Positions 30,905 to 42,633 of a DNA stretch of 64,000 bases are shown piece by piece. A program made the position numbers and the translations under genes. How positions within the stretch are numbered: position 1 is the first letter of the stretch; every line of letters begins with the position of its first letter. Location of the stretch: positions 1 through 64,000 of the forward strand of contig JAGKQI010000045.1 in the NCBI GenBank assembly GCA_018806915.1. Reading direction: 5' to 3'. Source of the stretch: Phytophthora colocasiae. Its lineage: Eukaryota > Oomycota > Peronosporomycetes > Peronosporales > Peronosporaceae. The notes below the pieces were generated by a model that searched no databases, had not been told where the DNA came from, and saw nothing but the letters and a program-made list of their open reading frames with translations.

Positions 30905-31984
30905 TCACTCAGGGTCTTCCACGATCCTGACGCTATCGAATAGTCGTTCGTATTGTTCAACAGATACCCATCGGCCTCCATCGTCGTGTCCATCGCTCGC
31001 AGGCTTGAGCTGGTACTCGAGTACGTAGTGCCCTGCCTTATTCCTTCGTCGCCTTCGTCGAACTTCCACCAAGACAACGTCCGATTCGTCTCGCTCGTTC
31101 TGACCGCCCATTGTCGTTCGACTTCGCTTTGCACCGCTAATTGCCTTGGTCGCGCCAACTGCCTTCGTCGCTGAGCTAGTAGTCGCTCTTGCCGTCGCGC
31201 TGCTCGTCCGTGACTTACGCTCATCCTCGTACGCTAACTGCTCGTCAATGTCTGCTGCCGTCTTCGCTAATAACTCGGCAGGATAAAAATACGTCACCAA
31301 AAACGAAACATGCGCCACAATCAATTCGCCGTCTCCGTCCTGGTCCTCACGCTTTAACAGAAAGTTGTCGTAACCCGCAGGCTCGATGATCTTCAGCGGT
31401 CCAATCCACACGTGAACAAACTTTGATGCCTTTGCTCCCCGTGGTGGTCTGTACATCCACACTCGATCGCCAACTCGGAACTCTCTCCGTGCTCGTACGT
31501 TGCGGTTATAATACTTCGCCTGTCGCGCTTGTTCTCGTTCTCTCGCCTCTTGTGCACACTTGTAGCTAGATTCCATAGATGCCAATAATCGCTTGTGATA
31601 ACTCGTCAACTCGCCAGCCTCCGTAACACTCGTTCCTCTCAGTAATTCATTCGGTGAACGAAGCCGTCGTCCCATCATTAATTCGTTTGGAGACAACTGC
31701 ACCGTCGAATGTCGTCCGGAATTGTACGCATATACTGCAAAATCCACCCATGTATCCCAGTCATGTTGTAAGTCGCTGTTCATGTAGATCGACACGCAAT
31801 CCTTCCACGTCCGATGAAAACGCTCAACCAGCCCAATCATTTGTGGTCGATATGGTACAGGTGTAGTCTGCTCCGCCTGTAACATCACCATTAGTTGATC
31901 AATAGCCTTCCCGGTCAATTCAGGGGCTCCGTCCGTAAGAAGTTCTCGAAATGCACCAAATTTCAACACCACATTGCGCATCAA
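30905..31984 (-). pseudogene. Element 1 integrase C-terminal fragment
   Basis: This frame resumes the pol polyprotein after the tandem duplication. It begins in copy 1 of the duplicated segment and carries the integrase glutamate (RPQMIGLVERFHRTWKD), the YNSGRHSTVQLSPNELMMGRRL stretch and the GDRVWMYRPPRG domain. The tail (VVLVEVRRRRRRNKAGHYVLEYQLKP...RWVSVEQYERLF) has the layout of a weak chromodomain. It is out of frame with the upstream pol at 31981-36354, so integrase is made in two pieces at best. Confidence 0.85.
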
Positions 31985-32140
31985 AAACTCTGTGGTCGAT
32001 ATGGTACAGGTGTAGTCTGCTCCGCCTGTAACATCACCATTAGTTGATCAATAGCCTTCCCGGTCAATTCAGGGGCTCCGTCCGTAAGAAGTTCTCGAAA
32101 TGCACCAAATTTCAACACCACATTGCGCATCAGAAACTCT
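31843..32140. repeat. 149-bp tandem duplication inside integrase
   Basis: Copies 31843-31991 and 31992-32140 match at 148 of 149 positions by eye (A/G difference near the end: TCAAAAACTCT against TCAGAAACTCT). Since 149 is not a multiple of three it shifts the frame and ends the upstream pol at RPQSF-stop. Confidence 0.93.
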
Positions 32141-35100
32141 GCCACCTTCTCCGCCGTGTGTCTCTCCACCGTCGTCGCCACTGCATATCTCGTAACGTAC
32201 TCGAGAGCTGCTATCACATACCGCTGTCCGCCGTCGCTCGTAGGTAGTGGCCCTGCCACATCCAACGCCCACCGATCACATACATCGCCTCCTTTCAAAC
32301 TTCGTAATGGAGGAATGACCTCCTTCGGCCTTGCCTTCCTACTACCGCACTCTTGACATCCGCGCACCCATTGTTTAACTTCTCTTTGCAAATTCGGCCA
32401 CCAATAGATCTGTGAAATTCTTCCATAGGTATGGGGAGCCCGTAAATGCCCAGCCCACACTGAATCGTGACATTCCTTGAATACAACCGCCCATAGCTTT
32501 GGAGGTAGAGTTACTCGCTCCCCTGCCGCCGTGCCGATCAATACCAATCCGTTCCGCTTCGTCACTCTCATTCCACGATGGCTGCCCGCGTTCAATAACT
32601 TCTGGACCAACTGACTCTTGTCCTGTGCTGCCATGATCTCGTCGTCTGTTAGTTGTAGAGTCGGCTCCGTCGCTCGATGCTCTTCTCGTCCTCGCACCGC
32701 TGCATCTCTCAATACCCACGTCTCAGGTGCACTATTTCCGTCTTGTTCTTCTGTTGCTGTCACGACGTCGTCATACCGGGGCCGTAAAGGAGGAATCTGT
32801 TCCTTTGTTTGTCGCTCCTTCTCCGTCCGAGTCTGCTGTCGCTTACCCGTCGTGCGTTTCTTCGCCCTTGGTGCCGTCGCCGTCGCCGGTTCTCGTCCTG
32901 TCCGCGTCGCCGTCTTCTCCGCCGTACCGTCCGGTGCATGTGTACGTGGTAACACGTTCCCAATGTCTCGTTCATCCGCACGTCCAGTGTCAGCGCTCAC
33001 CGTATCACCCGGGGCCGTTGCTACTGCCCGTAATTCCGCTTCTAATTGCCGTAGTTCCTCCGCCCGTTGTGCTTCCATCGCGCGCCGTCTTACCGCCCGT
33101 GTTTGCGGTCGATTCACCGTCTGCTCGTCGCTCGCGCTTACCGCCGTGTTATCGCCCAGAGCCTTCGTGTTTTCCGTCACCTTACCGCCAGAAGACTGCT
33201 GCCGTCCGCCGCCACTTGGCGCACCCGCCGTTCCTGTACCTGGCTGCTCATCGCCCTTAGTACCGGTACCCGTAGTCGCCGCCATGGTCGCCGTCGCAGG
33301 AGCGATCTCCCCCGCACTTTCATCCATCGCAGCTAGCCGCCGCGCCGCTCTTTGTCTTGATTTTCGTCGTCGCCCGACCGCCGCCAATACTTTTGCCGCC
33401 ACTGGAGCTCTAGACAGTGCGTCGGCCACTACATTTGTACTACCAGGCCTATAGACCACGTCAAAGTCGAACTCCTGTAAGGTTAAAGCCCAGCGATGCA
33501 ACTTGCCCGTCAACTCGGAGCTCGTCATCAACCACTTTAACGCTGCATGATCCGTCACAATGGTGAACCTTCGTCCGTATAAATAGGGTCTAAATAGCTT
33601 GATCGCCCAAACCACTGCGTAACACTCCAACTCCGTGATTCCGTACTTACTTTCCGTAGGGCTGTTGACCTTACTCGCATATGCAATGGGTTGCCACCCA
33701 CGTCCGTCGTCTTGTAGCAAACACGCGCCCAAACCAACCGTACTAGCGTCCGTTTCCACTCGAAATGGCAACTGAAAATTAGGATACCGCAAGACTGGCT
33801 TCGTCGTCAGGATTTTCTTGACCGTTTCGAAGGCCGCCTCCTGCGCGTCTCCCCACTCCCATGCTACACTCTTACGCAACAACTTGGTCACTGGCGCCAA
33901 CAGCGATCCAAAATTCGGCACAAACCTCCTGTAGTAACCCGCCAAATGCACAAAGCGCTTCGCTTCCTTCACGTCCTTCGGCCTTGGAAACTCTCGCACC
34001 GCCGTCACCAAACGCTCTAGAGGTTGCACTCCGTCCGCACTCAACCGATGTCCCAAGTACTCCATCGAAGTAGCTGCGAACACGCACTTCTTCAGCTTCA
34101 ATGTCAGCCCTGCTGCCGCCAACCGCTCTAACACGCACGCCAACTCAATAACGTGACGTTCAATACCGCCTCTAGTGTACACCACGATGTCGTCCAGATA
34201 CACCAAGCAATTCGTCCATGTCAATCCGCGCAACACGTGATTCATCATCCGTTGGAAAGTAGAAGGAGCGTTTGTCAGGCCAAATGGCATCCGCACAAAC
34301 TGAAACAGCCCTTGTTTCGACGTAAACGCTGTCTTCTCTCGATCTGCCGCTGCTACCAAAATTTGCCAATATCCCGCTTTAAGATCTAGGGTCGTGAACA
34401 GTAACGCACCTCCCAACGCTTCCAGAGTTTCATCTATCCTGGGTAACGGGTACACGTCCTTTCGGGTAACCTTGTTCAAAGCCCGATAGTCCACGCAAAA
34501 TCGCACCTCGCCGTCCTTCTTTCTAACTAATACGACCGGGAAGCCCCATGCTCCGTTGCCTTCCTCAATCACACCAGCTTGTAACATCTTGGTCACGTTC
34601 TCTTCGATAATCGCATCCTCCGTTTGTGCTTGCCGTCTTCGTTTCAACATAATTGGCCGTGTTTCCCCCGTATCGATGTGGTGCTCCACGTCCAAAGCTG
34701 TTGCCGGTGGGCAATCACCCGTGTCTTTCGTCAACGTCCTATACGCCCGTAGTAGCTTCAAAATCATATCTCGACCATCTTTGTCGTCCACGCCAATGTC
34801 CACCGAGCTTTCGTCGTCCAGAGGCGTTCCTGTATCGCCTAATTCGTCCATCCATGAGAGAACACGGTCTCTCTGTAGCGCTCCATCCATCTCGAGTACC
34901 GACATGTCCTTATCGATAGGCACCCATACACCGAGCTCTCGCTTCGAAGGTAGACAAACTTTTTCATTACTTGAGTTTATCGCTGGTACCCACGCACGTC
35001 CATTCTGCACCTTCGTTACTGTCGCTGCTAGCATCACTGCTCCTGCCGCTTTCGTGGGAAGAAACACGCCTTGCTCGCCGTCCGCCGCTGCCACCGCCAC

Positions 35101-36354
35101 GGATATTGGTGTCACCGCGTTTCCGTCCAACATGTGCCGTCGCGCCAACCGTACTGCCGCCACTCGTGCATTTCCTCCGTCGTCATACGTTCGAAAGGGG
35201 ATCGTCACCTTACGACCGTCCACCGCGTAGCGAATCTCGTTCTTGTCGAAGTCCATAGTCGCTCCGTGCTCTCGCATAAAGTCAACGCCCAAAAGGAACT
35301 CGTCCGTGCACCCGTCCACGATGCAAGCGTCCACCGTGATGATCTCATTGAACTCCGTGTGCAGTCGGAACCGCCATACGCCCACCACGTCGAGAAGAAA
35401 GCCTCCGACACCTTCTACGTAATCCACTGGGGCTACTCCGTTCACCCTGTCGCCGTATTGCATCCAGTCCGTTCCAGCGATAGTATACCGGGCTCCACTG
35501 TCCAGCTTCACTTGCCGACGCACACCACTCACCGTCACGTTCGTCGTCGGTAATCCGTCGCCCGCGCAGATATGCTCTCCGATATTATCCTCGCTCTTGT
35601 GTTCCTCGTCCGACTCAGCACTATGTTTCACCAAGTTCACGTGCGCCGTCTTCGTCGGGTCCACCGTCCGTGACCTTCGCTTCCGTTGCGTGGCCAAGTC
35701 TCGCAGTGCATCTTGTGCTGCCGCCGTTCGTTCCTGTCGACGCGCTTCGCTACAACGCGCAACTTCCTCTTGCACTTCCTGCCGCCGTCGTCGCTTCTCG
35801 GCCAACCGCTGAATCGCCTTCCGCCGTTTCGCTTTCTTCCGTGCTTGTCGCCTGAGCAGCCGTGCTTGCTTCGCCGCTTCTTTCGCGTCGGTCACCGCGG
35901 GTTCGGTACTACTCGCCACTGGTTCTCCGCTCCCGTCAGCATCCGTACTCTCGGCCAACATCGACTGTGCACTCCCAGCGCTGTTTGTGCCCGCCGTCGC
36001 TATCACTGTGCTCACGGAGGCCACGTCTTTCGTCGTCGCCGCTGCCGTGTCGCCTGTGACGTTCAGTCGTCGTGCGCCTTCTCCAGTCTTGCCTTCGTCA
36101 CCTCGCAGTGCGATGCTGGTTACCGCTGCGCCTTCTCCAGTTGGGAACTCGTCGGCACCATCTTCATCCCTCGTCACTTTCGCTGTGGCTCGCACATATC
36201 TCGCCGCGGCCATCGCTGGTCTCACCGTGGCCAAGTACAAGTCGGAACGCTCCTCGTCATACTCGCTCACGTCCTCATTCATCCGCTTCCTCACCTCGTC
36301 CATCTCGTCCTCCGCGTGTGCCAGGTTTCCATCTCCACCCGCGTCTGCCTCCAT
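31981..36354 (-). pseudogene. Element 1 pol: protease, RT, RNase H, integrase (truncated)
   Basis: 1457 residues from ATG 36354. Domains in order: charged Lys/Arg-rich leader, retropepsin (KLDSGARYTIAGTDW), reverse transcriptase (FCVDYRALNKVT, LDLKAGYWQI, MPFGLTNAP, LVYLDD with catalytic Asp721/722), RNase H (VETDASTVGLGACL, LECYAVVWAI, VTDHAALKWL), a linker of about 200 Thr/Ala/Arg-rich residues, then integrase with HH-CC zinc site (C..C in GCQECGSRK) and the first two catalytic Asp (WALDVAG, LLTDGAPE). The reading stops before the catalytic Glu because of the 149-bp duplication. It is in a different frame from gag, with the gag stop 72 bp upstream, so a frameshift or separate initiation is needed. 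Confidence 0.9.
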
Positions 36355-36425
36355 TCGTCCGACGTCTGTCGTTTCTCCATCGTGTTGGGGATCTCGTACA
36401 TTCCCCGGACGTCGCAGTCCCGCTC

Positions 36426-38870
36426 CTACGCCCGGTGCTCGTTTCCCGAGGTCGCGTTACTCCGTTCTCCGCGTTGCTTCATGTAGGCGTCATTTCGCGT
36501 CCTTGCTTCGGTGTCAGGGCATTCTCTGGCGAAGTGTCCAAACTTCTGGCACGCGTAGCACTTGATGCCGTTCGGGCACTGTCGGATGTGGTGACCCTTG
36601 TTCCCACAGTTGCTGCAAACGCCCTCTGCCTCATTCGTCTTCGTCCCGTGCCCATGTGCTCGTGTGTCTCGTCCGGTCGATCCGCCACCCGATTGTCTAT
36701 CCGTCGTCACCTGCAACACAGGCGCAGTGCTCTTCACCTTCCGTTTGGGCGCAGTCTCTTCCTCGCTGGATTCTTCGCGTCGTACCTTGGGCTTCTTCGT
36801 TCTCTTCTGCGGTTCCTTCTTCGCAGGAGCAGCCGTCCGTTTGCGTTCTTTCTTCCTTTTCGCCCAGTACCTCCGATTCCAGTACCGCCCAACTGGCTCT
36901 TCATACATTCCAGTGAACTTGTTCCATACTCCGACTGGGTTGGTGTAGAGCGTGAAGCCATCCGGATCCACGTCAGCCGTCGCCGCACTTGTCATATTCT
37001 CTTCAGCCACAGGGAGCTTAATCCCTCCGATTCCAGGCACCACCATGGTCGCTTGATTCGCACCTGTCACTTGAATTGGTACCGCCGCCGGTCCGTTCAT
37101 ATACGTCTGGCCAAGTTGCTGCATCCGTGGCGCCACAGTCTCCAACGGGTCGTTCAAGTCTCTCGCCTTCCGTACCGCTTGTTCCAAGGTCTTGGGCACG
37201 GGTGGCTGCTTCACCAACTGCCGCGTCACTCGATCAATTTCTCGGTAAAACTGCGCCAAGAACACCCTCTCTTCCACGTCGTTTCTCTCGGCTGCTTCTC
37301 TCAAGCCTGCTGCGAAGTCAGCATATGACTCTCCGTGGAACATCTTCCGGGAATTCACTCGCCATTCCGCTTCGTCGAGGTTCACCGGTGGCCCATATCG
37401 CTGTAGAAGGCCTTCCTTCAAATTCGTCCATGTCCGGTCTTCAGGTCGTAGGCGTCTGTCGTAATTCACCCACCACCGTGCTGCGTTATCCATAAGTTTG
37501 TTGCCGAGAATGAAGTACAACGCATGGTCACTCCATTTGCCTCGTCCGGACTCTTTTGCTCCTTGAAGCGCCAAATCTACTCGATCTACCCATGTCGATG
37601 CAGATACTCCAACTTCTGGTTTGAAGGACGGCAGCTCCAACTCCTTGACGCTCCTTCGTGAAGGTCTCCGGTCTCGCCGTTCTCGTCGATGTTCTCTTCG
37701 TTCCTGTTGCTGGTGCCGTCCACGTCGCCTGGCTCGCTCATGTCGTTCCCGACTAACTCGACGCCTACGTCCACGCCGTTCCGGGCTCACTCGCCGTACT
37801 CGTCGTCGCCCGTCGTCCGATTCGTCGCTGCTGCCGGTCGACTCGATGCTTGATTCACTACTGGAAGAACTGCTTGACTCACCACTGGGAGGATAACGTC
37901 CGTGGTCACTTCCACGCCATGACTCGTCCGAACTGCTGTCGTCTCCAGAGGATGGGTCGCTGGCTCCTCCAGGTGCTGCTTGCTCACGCCGTCGAGATCG
38001 CGATCGCTGATGACTTCGTGCTCGTTCCGACCTTGCGTGGCTCCTTGGTCTTCGTTCTTCGTGTCGTCTTGCACTTCTGGCTCGCCGCACCGAAGCCGCG
38101 CGTCGTGGTCTTTCTGGATGGTCCCGTGGTGCGGGTTCTTCGTCCTGTCGCACTTGTGGTTGGTGGATATCTCCTCGGTCGGAATGGCTTCGTAGCTGCG
38201 CTATCTCCACTTGCAGCCGCCGGATCGCTTCTTCCAGGTTCTCCGGAGTGGCTCCCTGAGGCTCAAGATCTCCCGCCGTGCCTTCTGTTGGTTCTCCTAC
38301 TGCCTGCGACAATACTCCTGATGCGTGTGTGCCTATTGCCGTGGACGACTCTCGTGATGTTGTTCTTGGAGCCACCGTCTGCGCCGAGCCGCCGTCGTCC
38401 GTACGCCGTGTTATCTGCTTCCGTTTAGGCTGACCGGTAGCGCGGCCACGCGTTGCCTTCGCTGCCTTTACCGTCCGTGAGGCTCTCTTGGTCTCCGGAG
38501 TTTCTACGGGCCTGTCAACATTCGTTGATGCGTCGTCCTGGTCTGCTACTGGAGGGCTACGTCGTGTTTGACTTCTCGTCCGTACTGGAGACGCTGATAG
38601 TTCGCTTACTGTCGGTGCCCGTTTCTCCTCAAGCAATACCGTGTTGTCCGAATCAGGATCGCCTTCACTTGGACCACCAGCGAACTGTTCGTCATCGTCT
38701 AATACCGCCTCGTGTGAGTTTCGTTCCGCTCGTCCAGATGTCCCTCGTGGTGATAACAACACCGTTCGTGTCTTGGTTCGACTCTTTGTTCTTGTCGTCT
38801 CCATTGTTTCGCTCATTCTCGTTCTTCGGGGTTTTCGTCGTCTAGAAAGAGGCCCCTGTATGACCACCAT
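36426..38870 (-). CDS. Element 1 Gag with two CCHC zinc knuckles
   Basis: 814 residues. The first 400 are very basic and acidic by turns, with RR/RS-rich runs. A retrotransposon Gag capsid domain follows (LPSFKPEVGVSASTWVDRV, ALYFILGNKLMDNAARWWVNY, YADFAAGLREAAERN). The end carries two CCHC knuckles, CSNCGNKGHHIRQC and CYACQKFGHFAREC, for nucleic-acid binding. The first ATG (38870) uses the last base of the 5' LTR as its A and lies over the presumed primer-binding site (TGGTGGTCATACAGGGG). The next in-frame ATG, at codon 19 (MSETMETT), may be the real start. The frame is intact. Confidence 0.9.
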   Translation of the reverse strand: MVVIQGPLSRRRKPRRTRMSETMETTRTKSRTKTRTVLLSPRGTSGRAERNSHEAVLDDDEQFAGGPSEGDPDSDNTVLLEEKRAPTVSELSASPVRTRSQTRRSPPVADQDDASTNVDRPVETPETKRASRTVKAAKATRGRATGQPKRKQITRRTDDGGSAQTVAPRTTSRESSTAIGTHASGVLSQAVGEPTEGTAGDLEPQGATPENLEEAIRRLQVEIAQLRSHSDRGDIHQPQVRQDEEPAPRDHPERPRRAASVRRARSARRHEERRPRSHARSERARSHQRSRSRRREQAAPGGASDPSSGDDSSSDESWRGSDHGRYPPSGESSSSSSSESSIESTGSSDESDDGRRRVRRVSPERRGRRRRVSRERHERARRRGRHQQQERREHRRERRDRRPSRRSVKELELPSFKPEVGVSASTWVDRVDLALQGAKESGRGKWSDHALYFILGNKLMDNAARWWVNYDRRLRPEDRTWTNLKEGLLQRYGPPVNLDEAEWRVNSRKMFHGESYADFAAGLREAAERNDVEERVFLAQFYREIDRVTRQLVKQPPVPKTLEQAVRKARDLNDPLETVAPRMQQLGQTYMNGPAAVPIQVTGANQATMVVPGIGGIKLPVAEENMTSAATADVDPDGFTLYTNPVGVWNKFTGMYEEPVGRYWNRRYWAKRKKERKRTAAPAKKEPQKRTKKPKVRREESSEEETAPKRKVKSTAPVLQVTTDRQSGGGSTGRDTRAHGHGTKTNEAEGVCSNCGNKGHHIRQCPNGIKCYACQKFGHFARECPDTEARTRNDAYMKQRGERSNATSGNEHRA

Positions 38871-38936
38871 GTAACACGTCTACTATCACCTGCGTGCCGG
38901 CGGGTAATATAGTTGTCCGTGCTTCGCTTACGTTTT
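38870..38936 (-). repeat. Element 1 5' LTR, fragment a
   Basis: 67 bp identical to the start of the LTR at 30105. It ends in TTTT, the target site of element 2, and continues at 52671. On the element's own strand this is the end of the 5' LTR, next to the primer-binding site. Confidence 0.93.
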
Positions 38937-40308
38937 TGTGGTGAAGCGCGAATAAGAAATCCGAGAAAAGGCAACGTCAGGCCCTAAGAGAGTCGGATCA
39001 AGCGACAGGAGCCTCTGGCGAAGCAAGATGTCAGTTGATGACCCCAGATTGCGCGAACGATGGCTGACGAATGGATCCAGATCGATGTTCGTCTGGATCT
39101 CGCCAGCGATGAATGGATGGCGTCTTGGTCAAGTGAGACTAAGTGATTGGAGAACCCGTCGTGCGGTCCCGCGTGGCGGCTCAGGGTCGGAGGAGAAAAG
39201 GGCGCCTTGCCTGAGGTCGCATGAGAAGGAGATCAAGGCGGCAGAGGGTCGGGATCGGTGTGATCTATGGTGGGCCGGTGACAACATAACCGTGAGATGC
39301 TGCCGAGGGGACCTGATGGCAGTGTTAGTCGCGTGGGGAGTGGTGATCAAGTCTGGGAAGCTCAAGACCTGGAATGTCGACGACGCAGGCACGCGAGATC
39401 AAGTATGAAGGCTGCTGATCGGGATCATTGTTCAAGACGGTGGACCAAGATCGATGACCGAGATGGTTGATCGAGATCGGCTGATCGCCAGATCAGCTGA
39501 TCAGCTGATCGCCAGATCGCCAGATCGCCAGATCGGCTGATCGCCAGATCGGCAGATCGAGATCGCGATCAGGGGTTAGGTGAGATCAAGATCGAAGATC
39601 GGAAGGGCAGCTGTGTAGCCGGATGTCAGGTAATCGTAGGATAGCAGATGAGGATGGGGCTAGTAGACATAGGAATAACCATAAACAGAATCGAATTTGC
39701 TCTGGACATCACAAGTGCCTTCGTTCAAGACCGGAACTGGGAATTACATTGGCCCCCCGGCATCAAGAAGGTAAGGAGAAGAGATCTAGCATAGAGGTTA
39801 ATTCTGGATAATACATTGGCCAGTTTTACCCTATCTAGTGATCTATCCTTTACGTGCGAACTACGGATCGGAAGGAATTGGCTGCTTGGCCTGACGATCT
39901 CGTCGACTCTCAACCCATCAAGACACCCGCTATAGGAAGCGGCAAGCATCGTAAAGGAAGGGATCAGATCCCCAACATTGGACCTTTGGAAGACCTGGAT
40001 CGAAGACCAGGTGACCGGATCAAGGCTCGAGAACTCGCCTGTGACCCGGATCAACCCCTCCGAGGTAGAGTGAAGTATTCCCACGCTATCTCACACCCCC
40101 TACGTCACCCAAGACATTCTTCTCGTCCCAAGACATCTTCAGAAGTCACCTGGAAGAGCGTAACCCGCCTACCGACGGGTACACAAGGTGAACACTACAC
40201 GCAGCAAGATCACGGATCATCGGGGACCCCTCCGTTAGTCGGTGTCTGGGCGCAAGTGGCGATCGCGATCGGCCTCAACCAGATTTTGGCCAGATCCGCT
40301 CCACCACA
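38937..40308 (+). repeat. Element 2 5' LTR
   Basis: 1372 bp. It contains an array of short GATC-bearing units (GATCGCCA, GATCAGCT, GATCGGCT) at about 39480-39560, which differs in copy number from the 3' LTR. The remaining differences seen are single-base insertions in homopolymers. Confidence 0.95.
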
Positions 40309-40729
40309 ATGGTGCGCGTGCCCGGATCTTCTGGTGACTTCGGATATCACCGTGAGTCCAAAGAAGATGTCAAGATTAAGGAAGAACAAGGGAAGAAGTG
40401 CCTACGAATGTTGGATCGGCGGAGGCACCACTGAAAACGGAAAGATCCACAGATCAGCAGAGTTCTGGGAGGATCTCTACTGACAGGCACGAGGCAGACC
40501 TGGATCGCAATCCAGATCTTGAAGAAAAACCTCGAATTCCTCCCAAGGCCCCTTCGAGGGCCACCGCGGATCTCGATGAGAATCGAGATCCGCACACAAC
40601 GATAAGGAATCAGCAAAGCTGAAACCTAATCTGCTCACCAAGTCCACTGTTGCCTCAAGACCGACCAAGAAAAAGAAGATCAAGAGCACCCGGACGAAAT
40701 TGAAAGCTCCAGACTCAGAGCCAGAAGAC
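40309..40729 (+). other. Element 2 untranslated leader with primer-binding site
   Basis: One base after the LTR comes TGGTGCGCGTGCCCGG, which starts with the TGG expected of a tRNA-primed site; I did not match it to a particular tRNA. No long frame starts here. The gag-region frame opens at 40580 without an ATG. Confidence 0.55.
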
Positions 40730-41554
40730 ATGATCAGCCCGGGATCGACGATTACCAAGGACGCGATCGAGCAGGCCTATTACAGGAAGATGCTAAGCGA
40801 GACCTTGCTTAACGACCCCGTTCTTACGATCATACAAGTCCGCCAGATCGGTAACCTCACCGGCCCAGTGTCGAAACCCCGGACTAGCTCGGACCGCCTG
40901 AACGCGGTGAAGATTCTACTTGATCTGCTCCAAGAGGCTGGTTTAGTGGCTGGAGAATTCGACCCAAACTCTCTATTTGACCTGGAACTGGAAGCGATTC
41001 AGTATGCAACCCATGACCTATTCAACTCTCTCAAAGTCTTGGTCGGCGAACGCCCACTGACGCCCGATCTAGGTTATCAGACTGGATCGTCATGCTACGC
41101 GTCAGCGACCTCGGAACCAGATTCCGACAGCCCGAGAAGGCTGCAACGCATGTCGTTAGGCCCCTCCGGTGCCAAATTCGTGAAATCGCGTATGAAGAAA
41201 CAAGATACACGATCGATGGCCACGAAACTGGAGGCTAAGACACCTGATCAGCAAGAAAATCGCCGGACCCGGACAGACCAGACCGCGCCGACGACTAATT
41301 CCACGGGATCGAGCAACAAGCTGGACGACTACTTTCAAATGGCGATGGATCGTTTCTTAAAAGAACGGAATCTCGCGACACCCCGATCGCCGATCAAAGG
41401 GAGTTGGATGTTGAAATGGAGTCCGTTACGGCCTCGGATCCGGATGCATGGGAATACGATCCGGACGATATGGGCATACCAAGTTCCGGTGGACAGATGT
41501 CGAGCCGAGCAGCGATCGCATCCGCGGCGATCGGTCAAGGAGGATCGTCGATGA
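40730..41554 (+). pseudogene. Element 2 gag region, N-terminal frame
   Basis: ATG 40730 begins MISPGSTITKDAIEQAYYRK, with a helical, charged stretch (NAVKILLDLLQEAGLV). No known domain is recognised. Coding-like sequence continues to about 41395, where the frame changes and continues as ELDVEMESV in the frame of the capsid at 41416-42174. The tail of this frame past 41400 is Arg-rich and not coding-like. I therefore read the two frames as one gag broken by a single-base shift. Confidence 0.6.
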
Positions 41555-42174
41555 TCCAGCGGGTCCGGATCTCAGCAATCTCAGATCTGAAAGATTTTGC
41601 GGGTAAAGATCTGGACGAAGATCGCGCTCGGGCCTGGATCAGTAAGGTCAAGTCAGCGTTCCAGCGTGATCAGGCTACGGAAGAAGAAAAATGCCTCACG
41701 TTTGCAGATCTGATGGTGGGACCGGCAAAGAACTGGTACAGGCAGCTCAGTCGAACGACGAAAACCAAGTGGGCGGATCTGCTGGACAGTTTCCAGACCC
41801 AGTATTGTGGGTTGGGTATGTCGGTCGCGTGGCAATACTATCACGCTCGCAAGCGATCGGAAGAAACTCCCCTTGATTACCTCTACCGGCTCAACGTGGC
41901 GGCTTTACGTGCTAGACCGAAGATCAAGGATGGGAGCCCTAAGGCCCGCCGGGAACATGTAGACCACTACATCGAGACATTGGGAGATCCGGAGTTAGCT
42001 GATCGGCTGACCCTACTCCGACTGAGCGACGTCGATGAACTGGAGGAGGTACTTCGTGCCCGGGAACGGGCGAAAAGCAGACAACGTAAATCTGCGTTCG
42101 GATCGAAGTACAGACAAAAGGCACCGGCCAGTGCCCCGGCGGCACCCACCCGAGCGGTGGTACGGGCGATCTAA
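41416..42174 (+). CDS. Element 2 Gag capsid domain
   Basis: Frame with the Ty3-type capsid signature: LKDFAGKDLDEDRARAWISK, then LMVGPAKNWYRQLSR, WADLLDSFQTQYCG, YYHARKRSEETPLDYLYRLN and HVDHYIETLGDPELADRL. It packages element RNA in virus-like particles. The start may be the ATG at 41416 or upstream across the frameshift. It ends at 42174 in a basic Ala/Pro stretch. Confidence 0.82.
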   Translation: MESVTASDPDAWEYDPDDMGIPSSGGQMSSRAAIASAAIGQGGSSMIQRVRISAISDLKDFAGKDLDEDRARAWISKVKSAFQRDQATEEEKCLTFADLMVGPAKNWYRQLSRTTKTKWADLLDSFQTQYCGLGMSVAWQYYHARKRSEETPLDYLYRLNVAALRARPKIKDGSPKARREHVDHYIETLGDPELADRLTLLRLSDVDELEEVLRARERAKSRQRKSAFGSKYRQKAPASAPAAPTRAVVRAI

Positions 42175-42633
42175 GCCCAAGATCCGAGCTCGGAATCAGA
42201 GGAAGTATCCGGATCGGACGGATCCGATTCTGAAGGCGATCTCCGGAGGATATATCTTGCCGCGTCGGAAGACAAGCAGATCGGCACTGGGGGGCGTTCC
42301 CCACCAACAGGATCTGTCGCGATCGCTGGTGAACGCGCAAGATCGAGGCCGGATCGCGGATCGCAGGGTACGTCAGACCACGATCGAGGTCGCTGTTCAC
42401 ACTGTGGATCGCGGAAGCATACGGATCTGGACTGCTGGAGACGTCTAACTTGTGAAAAGTGCGGGAAGAGGGTCACCCAACGGATCGCTGTCTGTATACC
42501 TGCCGTGGTTGTGGAGATCCATGAAGCTGGAGAATGCCCCATGGAAGAATTCTACAACCAGATCCGCAAGTGGTACGACCCGACCCGACATGCCGGATTG
42601 TTCCCCGAGAAGGTGGAGAAGATGTTAAACTAG
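42175..42633 (+). pseudogene. Element 2 nucleocapsid zinc knuckles (frameshifted)
   Basis: Three frames together give an acidic Ser/Asp/Glu linker, then CSHCGSRKHTDLDC, CEKCGKRGHPTDRC and CRGCGDPHEAGEC, followed by MEEFYNQIRKWYDPTRHAG and a stop (TAG at 42631-42633). Single-base shifts near 42470 and 42530 break the frame. The CCHC spacing shows what it was: the RNA-binding end of Gag. Confidence 0.72.

Noticed and set aside
32618..33454. Long plus-strand frames of 170-420 codons at 32618, 34556, 35686 and 36072
   Set aside because: They lie opposite element 1 gag-pol, are low-complexity Ser/Arg/Pro/Val, and carry no domain; they arise from the strong codon bias of the minus-strand genes.
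36355..36425. Slippery site for gag-pol frameshifting in element 1
   Set aside because: Gag and pol are in different frames, 72 bp apart, but I found no clear slippery heptamer with a following structure.
39480..39560. Regular short repeats resembling a CRISPR-like array
   Set aside because: Units are 8-10 bp with no unique spacers and lie inside an LTR; a eukaryotic retrotransposon microsatellite explains them.
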